Positions 1 to 9,717 of a stretch of DNA of 27,772 bases are shown here, in pieces. Origin of the DNA: Phoronis australis (lineage: Eukaryota > Phoronida > Phoronidae); contig NMRA01001310.1 in assembly GCA_002633005.1 (NCBI GenBank), positions 1 through 27,772 of the forward strand, given 5' to 3'. Position numbers and translations under genes: made by a program. Each line of letters opens with the position of its first letter. Position 1 is the stretch's first letter. The notes beneath the pieces were generated by a model. The model was given only the letters and a program-made list of their open reading frames with translations. It had not been told where the DNA came from and did no database searches.

Positions 1-93
1 ATCATATGGACACACCAGCATTTCGTAAAGGAATATGTCTGTCGTGATCCACTTGTTCTTTTTGTATTTCCTGGTAGTAAGATTGGAAGCAAG
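1..93 (+). CDS. Possible exon tail of an upstream gene, cut by the window edge
   Basis: Frame 1 is open from the first base to a strong donor, AAG|GTGAGT, with GT at 94-95. The other two forward frames meet stops. The 31 codons end in the residues LVLFVFPGSKIGSK, and the junction phase would be 0. I do not recognise the peptide. The main gene's WSC exon needs a phase-2 predecessor, so this exon cannot join it directly; it more likely belongs to another gene to the left. The evidence is only an open frame plus a good donor, so it could be chance. Confidence 0.3.
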
Positions 94-1076
94 GTGAGTT
101 TTTCAAATTTACATGGCCTGTTCTTTGTTCTTCTTTAAATAACGAATGGATTTTATACGCATTCCTTGTCGTTTGTAATTTATGGTTCTTTTGTAAACCT
201 GCAGTTCTGAAATTATACCCTCCTCATTTCCTGAATACAATGATATTAGCAGGTGCATAATATTACAAACATGGCCGTGAAAACGTTTCACAACCTGTGA
301 ACCGGAAGGGTAAGAACTTTCTTCGTGATTTACAAGATGTCCAGGTTCGTTTCGTACATGCTGAATATAATAACGTGAACTCATTTTTAAAAAGTTTGAA
401 AACCCAAATGTTAAGAAAGCTCTACACAATTACTGTTCTTAAAAATACTAACAGACATATACCAAACCCGATTTTGGTCAATTAACTGATATTAAAAACG
501 ACGTTCCTATCTAGTCTGTTGCTATATATGTTGTGTTTCTAACTAATTTTTACAAGGAATCACATAGATAAGGAATTAGCGTGCAAGTTCTACTTTAACA
601 CGTAACCTGTCTGCACAGACAGGCTCAAGAAGACAGCTACTCTTTGGGACACAATATTGTCAATGTCTTTTAAATCAAAATGCTGTCTGTGGTAGTTACA
701 GGGTCGAAATGAATCAATGCACCGTGCCGGGTGCTAACGAACACAGCGAATCGGTTATGCTTAAATACTAGCATGTTCCAGACATTTTCCATTTCATTTT
801 ATCAACAATGATCCTGCCATAAAGTTAATACTTTTACTTGTGAAAAGACGTCATATTTGTTAACCTGATGATGTAGCGTTCATTTGTATGGTATTTGGAG
901 GGTTTGTTATGATGGCGGATATGGAACCAGAGGAAGGAGTTGTTTTTAGAAGTAACCTTTTTAGCGATAAATTTATTTATTGGGACAAAAAAACACAACA
1001 CGAGGGTAGTTTTGGTGAAGTTTATTTGATGTGTGTTGGCAATTTCTGGGTCACGGCTCTATAAAAAGTGGTGGTA
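94..1076. other. Non-coding AT-rich stretch
   Basis: No convincing exon, RNA gene or repeat was seen. A 51-codon ORF at 909-1064 begins with a well-placed ATG but has no domain support and ends in TAA. Confidence 0.4.
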
Positions 1077-1290
1077 CATACCAGATTGGTGCAGTGTACC
1101 ATAAAACAGGTAGCACCAGGTAGCACGTCTAGGTACCAGATGGGTACAACAAAACGAATAGGTAGCTTTGTTTTGTAGGCTACTCCAAATTGGTAGAGGC
1201 CAACTGCCTACATGTACCAAATAAACTCGAGCAAAACGGCATATATAACCAGGTACCATATGTGTACACGAAATGCCAAATGGGCTAAGA
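1077..1290. repeat. Degenerate GGTACCA/GGTAGC-rich minisatellite-like tract
   Basis: The words TACCAGAT, GGTAGC and GGTACCA recur irregularly, for example near 1079, 1110, 1132, 1160 and 1251. Two segments starting near 1079 and 1132 align roughly with each other. The long minus-strand ORF across this tract is probably a by-product of the repeat. Confidence 0.35.
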
Positions 1291-1409
1291 TAAAGTAATT
1301 TGGCTACAGCAATAACAGATAGCCTCAGGCATATGGAATGCCCAGATGCAAAAAAAATCAACACAAATATACACTCAAAGACCATTATAATATTGACATC
1401 AACATTTGA

Positions 1410-1805
1410 AATTTTGCCAACATTTTGATAATCTTGTTTACATTTCAAAAAAACAATGTTTTAAATGATTTGGGAGTGCCAATCTGTGTTGAGTTTCTTA
1501 CTTTCTATTAAGGCTGCCAAAGCGAAGAAAATCAAGTCAAACGACTGACGTTTCACCTCAACACCATGAAAAGTTCGTCAAGAATTAAAATCATGCCAAT
1601 AATTTTCTTTGAAAACCTTACTACTGTTCCTTTGAAATCTTACCAAGAATTTCTTAAGCCGTTTTTAGATTATCTTAAAGTCTTTAAAAGATACATTTTT
1701 AAATGTCTTGCCAACATGTTCAACTAAACTTGCCAGTATTTTTTAAACTATTGTCCTCGATCAAAAAGTATTGTCATGAAATCTTGTCAGGATTCTTGGA
1801 AAGAC
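1410..1805. repeat. Highly diverged tandem or satellite-like DNA with CTTGCCAA-type words
   Basis: Variants of CTTGCCAAnATTYTT occur near 1414, 1592, 1639, 1706, 1729 and 1782, separated by AT-rich spacers. Spacing is irregular (about 24 to 60 bases between the closer ones). It looks like an old, decayed satellite. Confidence 0.3.
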
Positions 1806-1894
1806 TTCATGAAATACAAATAAAGGCTTGATATTTCGCTCCTTTGGCATTCCGTACAGGAGGATCATGCATTATCAAACGAGAGTTCTCGGAA

Positions 1895-2208
1895 GAGCGA
1901 CACCTGGCGAAATTAACCGAAAAGACGACGCTAGAGATGATGATGACGATGATGGTTATGATGATGAAGGTGGCGAGTATGAACAACACATTGACATCCA
2001 TATTACTAGCGACGATGCAAGAAATCAGTAAGAAGTAGGCTACGTACAGTCTTGAGCGACACCTGGCGAACTTAACTGAAAAGACGACAATGGAGATGAC
2101 GACGGCGATGGAGATGACGACGACGATGATGATAGTGGCGATTATGAACAACACGATGACATTCATATGACTAGCGAAGATTTCAGAAATCAGTAAGAAA
2201 TGGGCTAC
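1895..2208. repeat. Tandem duplication (two copies of about 150 bp) with a GAT/GAC-rich core
   Basis: Copy 1 is 1895-2043 and copy 2 is 2054-2208. Both start GAGCGACACCTGGCGAA, run through a GAY triplet core, then share TATGAACAACAC, ACTAGCGA and AGAAATCAGTAAGAA and end GGCTAC. In one plus-strand frame both read as an Asp-rich peptide followed by a related stretch of the form YEQHxDIHxTSxDxRNQ. Both keep the donor-like CA|GTAAGAA. Copy 2 has an in-frame TGA before the acidic run. On the minus strand both copies read as a hydrophobic Ile/Val run, which is simply the complement of GAT/GAC. The duplication is clear; a coding role is not. Confidence 0.7.
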
Positions 2209-3303
2209 TGTCCTGTTCAGTAGAAGCTAAACCAACATCAGTGCAGCAAGACCGGTCAGCAAATCAGAAAATCTCAAATGATTAAAAAATAGGCATTGCA
2301 GCGAAAAATGAAAAATATCTTCTGAAACTCTATCTAACATATTAATTTCGCAAAATTCCGTGGATTTTTACGTGTTTTTTTGAAATTATAAGTCAAATAA
2401 CTCGAAAACGGTAAGCCTGGGAAAAATGTTACAGACAATCACTATTAGTTCCTTTTCAGACCGGAATTCACAACTCTTTTAAAAAATGAACAATTTATGA
2501 CCAAATATAAGCATGACAGTTTTGAGACATCTAGTTTGAGATTAAGACATTTCTAAAACAAACACTCGACGTTGCTCCCAGCTCCCGCGGTGTTCAGCTT
2601 GGCTACAATGTTAGGATAAGTTTGGCCAATAAGTTGCGTTTTACCCAGACAACGAGGCAAATCAGCGTGGATCTATTGGATGTATGGGACAATTAAAACG
2701 CTTCTTTCAAAAATAGAGAATGACCTCCCCATACGGCATTCGAAATACACATACGTTTTCGTAACACGTCTACTTAAGTCACCTTTGTATTTTTATTCTT
2801 TTCACTCTTAGCACAGATCCATATATATTGAAAAGGGATCACTGGTATACATGTACTGTACTTCATAGACCAACAGTGTAACTCATCATAGCCTAATGCT
2901 AGTGGAGGCTTGGTGCAAGGAGCTGATCCAAAACATCTTTTTAATCGATTGTGCCACTTTATAACCCGGCTCAATCTGAGTCGCTCAACTACTTGATGTA
3001 AGCGACTTCGCACTTATTTTTTTCGATAGCAGCACTATACCCACGTGGTGGAAACAGTTCCACTTCATATGCCAGCGGGAACAGAACACACGTTACGAAT
3101 TTAGAGCCCCGCGCACCTAGTTTCTACCCACGCTTCGAAAATGTTTCGTGCACGGTTTCCAAACTCTAGTCCCGGTCACAGGGAACAGCACAGTGATGAA
3201 AACTATTGATTAAAAAGGCATTTAAAACTTAGAGATTAGCTTATCGCAATAAAATCTTGACTTGCTCGTCTGTCGGTTACGTCAAACCTATCACTGATCA
3301 GAA
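2209..3303. other. Non-coding stretch
   Basis: AT-rich sequence with no recognisable exon. The minus-strand ORF at 2774-3013 has no visible domain or splice support. Confidence 0.4.
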
Positions 3304-3658
3304 ATGGCAGCATCAGAACTTGTATCAGCGGGAGAGACCCCGACCTGTGAAGAAAAACACAGACAAATTGGCACCAAGCAGGATGACACCGTGGGATCTA
3401 GTGATGGTGGCAACTGGACAACAGCAGGTTTTATGGTCCTGGTTGATTACTGATTATCAAACCAGTTACTGCCATTGAATAACATCTGTTGTTCTGAATT
3501 CAGGGACCCATAAATGTGACTGCTACCAACAACTGGCTAGTGATGATTACATGCGTAAAACTGTGGTGGCAGCTGGGGATGGAGTAAACGTAACGACAGT
3601 AGCGACACCTTTATATTCTGCCGCCATGAAAACAACTTCCTTGTTATATATATTCTAA
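3304..3658 (+). other. Coding-like island: possible small two-exon gene or remnant
   Basis: From ATG 3304 (context GAAATGG) an open frame of 49 codons has protein-like composition, starting MAASELVSAGETPTC and ending at a stop at 3451. Another open stretch follows, reading KCDCYQQLASDDYMRK and onward to TAA at 3656. Removing 3428-3503 as a GT..AG intron (76 nt) joins the two in frame, with phase 1 on both sides. The donor GTTTTA is weak. No domain is recognised, so this could be an unannotated short gene, an exon pair of a decayed gene, or chance. Confidence 0.15.
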
Positions 3659-5528
3659 GCTGTCATTTATTTTTGGAATACCAAGTTTTGAACACAAGAG
3701 TACCGAGAGAAAAGGTTTGTGTTTAATTCACAACTTTCAGTTGTTACTGTTCGCGTTGAATTTTTAAAATCAAACCATTCATCTCATGAAATAATACCGA
3801 AATTGAGATGTTTTGGCGCGAAATATTAATTTGCTATTTCTGTGCCACCTATTAACACCGATTGTGGTCCCGAAGATCGTTAGGCCCACATGGATGAACG
3901 CGAGCATGAGTAGCTGTGAGACAATTGAACAATGCGCGTTGATCGTTTACAAAATTACAATACCAGTAACATTGAATATTAACTTATTCAAATAACGTCA
4001 AACTACTTGAGGCAATGGGAATTAAAACTACAGAATAAGCATTACAATTACATTAAGTTCTGACTATGTAACAAAACTGGGTACAATATACTTATCCCAA
4101 TTTGCAGCATAAATCAAGACGAAACTGGAATATACTAAACTCGTCGGTAAGGACGTTGAAATATGAATGATTCAAATTGGCGTGTTACATCTATAAACCA
4201 TGGTCTGCCAAGCAGTCTTACATATCCAAAATTCCATTGAAGAATTGGTCACGTGAAAAATAGACGCTGTAGAAGCCACATAGCAAACACATAAACCACC
4301 AACAGATGGCGACTAAAGTCAAACTACTAACATAGAGTGCATCGGCACTTACCCCGATTAATGTGGGTTTTATGGGAGAAATTCAGAAACGCAAAGCGGG
4401 CCTCAGAACAAAAATCCTAATTCATACGCTCAACCGGTAAAGACACGTGCACTTAGCTACACCATATCCTGTATAGATGAACTTTTTAAAAAGTTTATAA
4501 TTTAACACCAATAATGACTTTTTAGTAAAATGTATCTTCTTAGAATTCCTGATCTTTTTTAGAAAATTCATATTTTATTAATTGACGCACCCTTGTTTTC
4601 ATAAACGTGGTCGTTCCTTTAAAGACTTGTGTAACTTTTATCGTCCATGGTGTAGAGATAGAAATCTGATCATTCAAATAGTTCACACCGCGCATAGTTT
4701 TTGAGGTTTTTGTTAGCTAATCTGAAATGAAGTCCACAAAATGTAACTAAATAAGCACTTCTTAAGCTAAATAGTCGCGAATTTTTTTTTTTAATTTGAA
4801 GAAAAATCAGTTATTTCTCAGTTTCCCGAAAACGATGTAATGGGTGGATGACATTAAAAATGACTATGTATAAAAACCAACAGGTAGAGTCTATACCCAA
4901 AATCTCAGATTTTTTGAGACTTATTATTTCTATTTTTATGACATGGACCTCCGTTTTGCAACAAAATTAGTTACCGAAGTACATGTAGATATGGTTAAAT
5001 ACATTTTACTAGCATGTATACATGTACATGTAGCTAACAAATGAGTGATGCAGGTTTAAAGTACTATGATGGAATAATTTAATGGCATAACATTCAAAAT
5101 TCGTTTTCAAATTTGTACATGTATGCTTTTATTTTGTGTGGCAAAAATGGTTATTTTGCAGGTTATTACTGAAGCCATTTTCGGCCAATTTTGGCACTCT
5201 GGTAGCAGCCATAGTGTACCTTTTCAAAAATGACCCTATAATAATTTGTTTAGTCATTCCTTACCTATCCATAATCTATAATAAAAAATCATGCCCCTCC
5301 AGTAGTTTTGGCATTATACCAACTGCACTCCGTCCTATGGGTTTGTTCTCAGTTGCTTCAACCACCAATAGGGAGCCTCTTGAAACGTGTAATTAGCTAG
5401 CAAAACTGACGTAAAAAGGTTGAAAAGCAGACAGCACTACTAATTACCATTCTCTCAAAACCACACTGATGATATTCATTATTACAAAAATTATGTTCAT
5501 AAACTGTGACTGGCATGCGTTCTTCGGC
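3659..5528. other. Non-coding AT-rich stretch
   Basis: No exon with paired splice signals, RNA gene or clear mobile element was recognised. The 86-codon ORF at 5136-5396 looks like chance. Confidence 0.4.
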
Positions 5529-5545
5529 TAAATGATAGACGGCGT
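5529..5545. repeat. 17-bp word shared exactly with 19804-19820
   Basis: TAAATGATAGACGGCGT occurs here and at 19804-19820, each preceded at short distance by CTTCGG. This suggests two remnants of one dispersed repeat. Here it ends 14 bases before the ATG at 5560. Confidence 0.4.
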
Positions 5546-5559
5546 CGCTAATTGTTTAC

Positions 5560-5718
5560 ATGGAGACAGTGTTTACGCGACTACCAGCCAAATCTGCTTT
5601 ACTCGTGTTTTTTATCATCGTTGTAAGAGCCACTGGCATAGAAACTGAGGCACCTAAGGGGGTTATGGCCCTCTGTTCAGTGCAAATAAATCTTCAACTA
5701 GGTCAAAACTCATCGTAA
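5560..5718 (+). CDS. Candidate signal-peptide first exon
   Basis: ATG 5560 opens a 52-codon frame beginning METVFTRLPAKSALLVFFII, a textbook signal peptide: short charged n-region, then a hydrophobic core. After codon 21 there is a donor-like GTT|GTAAGA, with GT at 5623. If used, the coding exon would be 5560-5622, ending in phase 0. Without splicing the frame stops at 5716-5718. A signal peptide is what the extracellular gene that starts recognisably at 8705 needs, and this ORF lies upstream in the same orientation. A connecting exon (phase 0 in, phase 2 out) is still required. The link to the main gene is inference. Confidence 0.3.
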   Translation: METVFTRLPAKSALLVFFIIVVRATGIETEAPKGVMALCSVQINLQLGQNSS

Positions 5719-5829
5719 TGTTGCGTTCATATTGTAATATCCCCAATTTTTTTGATGACTCAGTTCATGATAGACATTAAGTTCAACACAACGGTCTGGA
5801 CTTATTTCAAACATACCGAGTTTCCGATT

Positions 5830-6020
5830 CTGTGCCGTAGCAAGGGGGGCAGATGACTCCGGACGACTTCCGAAGGGGGGGGGGGCGTTGCTTAACAGGT
5901 GACATCCAATGAGGGCACCAATCATCTGTTAACTGAGGGATTACAAATTGCACAGCTGGATGGGGACGCCATTTTGTGAGGTGTCCACGGGGAGCAAGGA
6001 GGTGCATGCTACGGCCACTG
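5830..6020. mobile_element. Short non-autonomous DNA element (MITE-like, 191 bp)
   Basis: The left end CTGTGCCGTAGCAAGG and the reverse complement of the right end, CAGTGGCCGTAGCATG, match over most positions. They resemble the CAGTGGCGTAGC-type termini of DNA transposons in many invertebrates (from memory). A run of 11 G lies at 5875-5885. GATT is found just outside the left end and 2 bases beyond the right end, so a target duplication is uncertain. The 66-codon minus-strand ORF 5807-6007 overlaps the element and probably reflects it. Confidence 0.5.
5899..5975 (+). CDS. Speculative linking exon inside the MITE
   Basis: An AG ending at 5898 precedes 77 open nucleotides starting V-T-S-N-E-G, followed by a donor-like TTTT|GTGAGG. 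Phase 0 at the start and phase 2 at the end fit between the 5560 signal-peptide ORF and the WSC exon, which would make the junction codon TTG (Leu). Against it: the acceptor lacks a pyrimidine tract, being preceded by poly-G and GCGTTGCTTAACAG, and the segment lies within a mobile element. It may be an exonised element or coincidence. Confidence 0.13.
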
Positions 6021-7092
6021 AATTGATTACTGATAATTTACCTCAACTACAAATTACGATTAACTAAGACAAAATATATACCGGTAATATATGTATATAT
6101 CGAACACTAGGAAAGCAAAGTTGAGTCATTTAACTCAAACTGTGACACAATTGATCTTGTGTCTCTTGAAGTCGAAGGTTCCGGGTGGTACCAATTCAAG
6201 GTCTGGCCTAACTGAGCCAAGATCCACCCTGAAATGTTGAGGTCAATACCTCATTCAGAATTTCTTCTGGAACATCATGGGGGAAAACCGGGACCAAATT
6301 CTCATCGGTGAACATCACATATAATTTGACGACTTCTCAGTCAAAAATTTACCTATCCTGGCTAGTACGAGCCCATACTCTGCCACTGGCCTTGATTTAT
6401 GCGGTACATTACTTTACAGTACGTGAGATGTTTTGGAGTGTCTTTAGCATGACTGATTTCAATTGTTTGATTATTATCTAAACAAGCAGAAATTACCCTC
6501 GTTCTTCATTTCGTCTTTAAGAACGTGAGAGCCCCAAAGCCAGTATTTACCAATAACAGTTCTTACAAATTCAAACTTCAAAGGGACTAATTTCCATTTA
6601 ATGACCACAAATTGTCAAAAAATGATAATGGGAGAAAACAAAAGCTTACACATACATTTTTTCTATATATCCTCAAACCTAATGTCAACTGACTCAGTGG
6701 GCAAAGGTCATCGGGTTTAGTTTTGATACTGATCACGTAATACATCAAGAAAACAAGTGTTTGCATTTGAAAGACCTTAGACTTGATTTTTACAACGATC
6801 TGAAGCAGATTTCTTTGTAAACATGGTCGTCATTTCCAAAATCGACAGTTGTGCAAGACTATTTTCACTAATTGTGAAGTTGAGGCAAGATTTTTATTAC
6901 TTATTCATGAAGATTATTTCTATAACGGTATGTTCTAAAAGTTACACAAGGCAGCAAGTTGCTATATGGCGGTAAGAAGGTCACAAAAACGGCCACTAAG
7001 ATTAACAACAAAAACTGATCTGTGGATTATCTCCCATGTCTAGCACAAAGCTGACAGATCTTAAAAAATGCCGCAGAATTATGGATAGTATA
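6021..7092. other. Probable intron or intergenic sequence, no firm feature
   Basis: AT-rich sequence. On the minus strand near 6210-6335 a 40-codon open stretch reads in part MFTDENLVPVFPHDVPEEIL. It looks protein-like but is short, bounded by stops and not recognised. Confidence 0.35.
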
Positions 7093-7332
7093 CATGGGCG
7101 CATCCAGGGCTGCTCGGGGGGCTCGATTGCATAGGGCAAAAAAGGTCCGCCTCAGTGAAAAAGTCCGATTAAATGACACAACAAAAGTCCACAAAGGACA
7201 CTGGATGCACAGTGTGTATGCCTGAACCTAGTGGCCCCCTTTTTAGTCATCGTAGATTTTCTTCAGTAAAAGATCCCCATATCGAGAAATTCAACCCCCC
7301 CCCCCCTTTATTGGAAGCTGGGTGCGCGCATG
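7093..7332. mobile_element. MITE-like element with 15-bp terminal inverted repeats (240 bp)
   Basis: The left end CATGGGCGCATCCAG (7093-7107) and the reverse complement of the right end, CATGCGCGCACCCAG (7318-7332), match at 13 of 15 positions. The element is flanked by direct GTATA copies (7088-7092 and 7333-7337). A run of 12 C lies at 7295-7306 near the right end. The 64-codon ORF inside has no transposase features. The termini resemble the CAGTGGCGGATCCAGG type of DNA-transposon end, like those of the element at 24717-25000. Confidence 0.6.
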
Positions 7333-7643
7333 GTATACGTTGGTTATTACAGTCATCAAGAGTATAACTTTTGATCTATTTTGTAAGTTACTTATTTTCG
7401 TTGCTGAAAACTTGGAGATGGCTAGTACATGTATGCCCAATTGTGCCAATTTGTGGTCTCATTTTCCAGCGGCAAAATTAGGGGTCATAGAGTGCACATA
7501 ATTTGGCATTTATTTTTTTGTTAAGTTACCTATCCCTGTACAAAAACTGAAGTTGTTTTGAGTTTTGACGTAGAGACTGATTTTTGAATATCAACTGTTT
7601 TTTACATGGACTGCCTCTGAAGTCACATGACAATCATATTGCT

Positions 7644-7910
7644 ATGGCGGAACACAGCATATCAGAAGGCGGGGGCGATTTTGAGTGAGAGCTGGACAAT
7701 TATTATGAAGACAGAGAGAAGAGGGGACACAGGCATCACACTCCAGTACTTAAAGAATCCAACAATGAATTCGATTTCCCACTCAGCGAAATTTCGTCGG
7801 TTTCGAGGTCGCATGAACCCGACCCTCTTGCACCAGAAAGTCTCCAAACATTTTTGAGACACAATCAACTGAACCAAGGGGTGGTTAATTTTCACAAAAG
7901 TAACACTTAA
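7644..7910 (+). pseudogene. Coding-like frame interrupted by one TGA, identity unknown
   Basis: ATG 7644 starts MAEHSISEGGGDFE, then TGA at 7686-7688. The same frame then stays open for 73 codons to TAA at 7908-7910. The peptide is hydrophilic with many charged residues, including ELDNYYEDREKRGHRHH and EFDFPLSEISSVSR, and looks more like protein than the ORFs overlapping it in other frames. No family is recognised. It may be a decayed transposon or host-gene 5' coding segment. The call rests on composition only. Confidence 0.2.
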
Positions 7911-8110
7911 TAATCACTGACATGGACCACCGTAAACCTGGGTCACTCGTGTTCACTCTTGCCTTGATGGAATGAGCACGGTCCAAACACATTACATACA
8001 TGTAAGCCTCCGTGTCGTAGCACTGGATCTGGGCCGAGGTCGAGGGCCTGGCATCACTTGCCCTAAAATGGAAGCTGTTTGTTCGTCATTTGTAAAATTT
8101 GCAAATACAC

Positions 8111-8399
8111 TTAAAAGATGGCTAGTCCTTCATCGCAACGTCGCATTTGTGTTTGGTCGAAACACGATTTCTTGAAATGTGTCGAACAAAGTGTGGCTTC
8201 GGACTGATTCGCATGTTCTACACTAGCATTCCACTCTCGTGCGGCGCACAATTCGATGCCATTTCTGTGAAGCTTCCACGTATGTAGGGAATTTGAACAC
8301 AGAGACGTTCTCGGTCAAATTGAAGTTACTACAGCCTCCACAAACGCATCTTTTCACGTCTGAAAAGGGCAGCTCTCCGCCGACTTTCCTCACAACTAC
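8111..8399 (-). pseudogene. THAP-type C2CH zinc-finger domain, frameshifted
   Basis: On the minus strand an open frame from 8399 reads KRCVCGGCSN, then FKFPTYVEASQKWHRIVRR, and hits TAG at 8225-8223. A 1-nt shift near 8230-8245 restores a frame giving EWNASVEHANQSEATLCSTHF, then KKSCFD, ending at TAA 8113-8111. Together these show the THAP signature: C-x4-C, about 48 residues, then C-x2-HF, with the FP and following W of the family. THAP domains are DNA-binding fingers of P-element-type transposases and THAP host proteins. An acceptor-like CCCTTTTCAG precedes the Cys pair. No start codon and no transposase region were found. It is probably a transposon or THAP-gene remnant antisense to, and just upstream of, the WSC exon. 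Confidence 0.65.
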
Positions 8400-8704
8400 T
8401 TAGTACCGCACTGGTAAAAACAAAAATGGCGTGGTGACGGTCTTCCACCCATTACGTACAACCCCGGTAACAGAAAAATATTTTTTAGAATTTTTGGCTT
8501 GTTTCTTAGCAACAGGTAAACTAAAGGCTCTTAAATCTCTTCAAATGTACATCGATTAATAAATATCTGTTTGAGAAACAGGCTCATGGTGAGAGCTCTT
8601 TAAGCTACTGGTAACAGGAGTTTCAAGTGTGCCATGAAACTGAAACGCTCGCACGTGTACATGTTAATTTTCCCGCGTAATTTGGTTTTTTGTTTGATTT
8701 CTAG

Positions 8705-8976
8705 GCACCCTTGGGAATGTTACAAAGACTGTATAGGCGCCCGGTTCCTAGGACATACAGAATACATGGGAGACGACTCAAACACACCGCAAAAATGTAT
8801 TGTAGCCTGTGGCAAAAGAGGATACAAATACGCCGGTGTTGAGTTTTCAAACGAATGCTTCTGTGGAAACGGATTTCCAAGCGGCCGTTTGCGACCACGG
8901 CACGAGTGTAACAAGAGATGCAGTGGAAATAACGAAATTTGCGGAGGGGAATGTAGAATTTCTGTTTACAAACTGG
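8705..8976 (+). CDS. Main gene: WSC-domain exon
   Basis: Residues 1-90 form a WSC domain, a Cys-rich putative carbohydrate-binding module. The hallmarks are YKDC, QKCIVAC, GYKYAGVEF, ECFCGNG, HECNKRCSG and ICGGECRISVY. It has 10 cysteines where WSC domains usually have 8; the extras are in WEC and GEC. The acceptor is strong (TTTTTTGTTTGATTTCTAG) and the donor is TGG|GTAAGA. The exon begins with the last base of a codon and ends in phase 1, which fits exon 10441-10505. The frame is also open upstream to ATG 8634, where the pyrimidine tract reads as a hydrophobic segment that could pass as a signal peptide. Splicing seems more likely, but a start at 8634 is not excluded. Confidence 0.87.
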
Positions 8977-9717
8977 GTAAGAGGTGTGGATTTTTTTCAT
9001 TTCAATGACAACAATTGAAGTAGCAACTTCTTTTCAAAGGTCTGCAAAACCTCAGGGATGAGATTCTCATTGAGAGTGTATACCGCTATAAAAACGGGGG
9101 TGTTTCATAAAAATTGAAATTTGGCTCTAAACAGCTATTTCTGAAAACTAATTAAAAATCACCTATAATGAGCAAAAAGTAAAGCATCCGAAAATATACA
9201 GATAACTGCCCGTTACTGAGATAGTGTCTATGAATTGTTTATAGAGAGCGGAGTGCTGATAATTACTTGGCTAAGTCCTTTTTCAGCAATTGTGAAGTGG
9301 TAGCGTAAGACCAATTTCTGTTTTGAGTTTCAAGTCACATTCATTAAACAGATCGCTGATCTCAAATTGTTCCCGAGATAAGAATTTTCTTTCCCTGGCT
9401 TGTATGGAACTGACTGCTCACGATTGGTTGTAACCGAGCTCGGTGAATAATATAATCGAACGTGAAAAGACATCTAGTAGGTCACAAGCAATGACAGGCA
9501 ATCCTCAAAATCACCTTCAATTTCACTAAATAATTGTTTTGACGAAACGGTCGCAATGAAAGATCCAGTGAATCGAACGGCAAGTTTTTGTGACGAAACA
9601 CGGCTTTTACACGTTTTCAAACAGGACTGTTTTTAAAAATCTTTTTCCAAAATTTCCCGGATAGAAATCTAATTATGCTTGTAACTATATGTGCAAACTT
9701 ACACTTAGAATTGGTAC
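8977..9717. other. Intron, left part (donor at 8977, acceptor ending 10440)
   Basis: AT-rich and without recognisable coding or repeat content. The same intron continues to 10440 and includes the foldback element at 9718-9862. Confidence 0.6.

Noticed and set aside
909-1064. 51-codon ORF containing GSFGEVYLM, like a kinase glycine-rich loop
   Set aside because: No preceding G-x-G, no following VAVK lysine or other kinase motifs, and the frame stops soon after. Probably coincidence.
1059-1448. 129-codon minus-strand ORF
   Set aside because: It runs through degenerate GGTACCA repeats and has no domain, so it is likely a repeat artefact.
1807-2166. 119-codon minus-strand ORF with two hydrophobic Ile/Val segments resembling membrane helices
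   Set aside because: The hydrophobic runs are the complement of GAT/GAC repeats in the tandem duplication.
8701-9000. Minus-strand ORFs opposite the WSC exon
   Set aside because: Shadows of the coding exon, which has clear domain and splice support on the plus strand.
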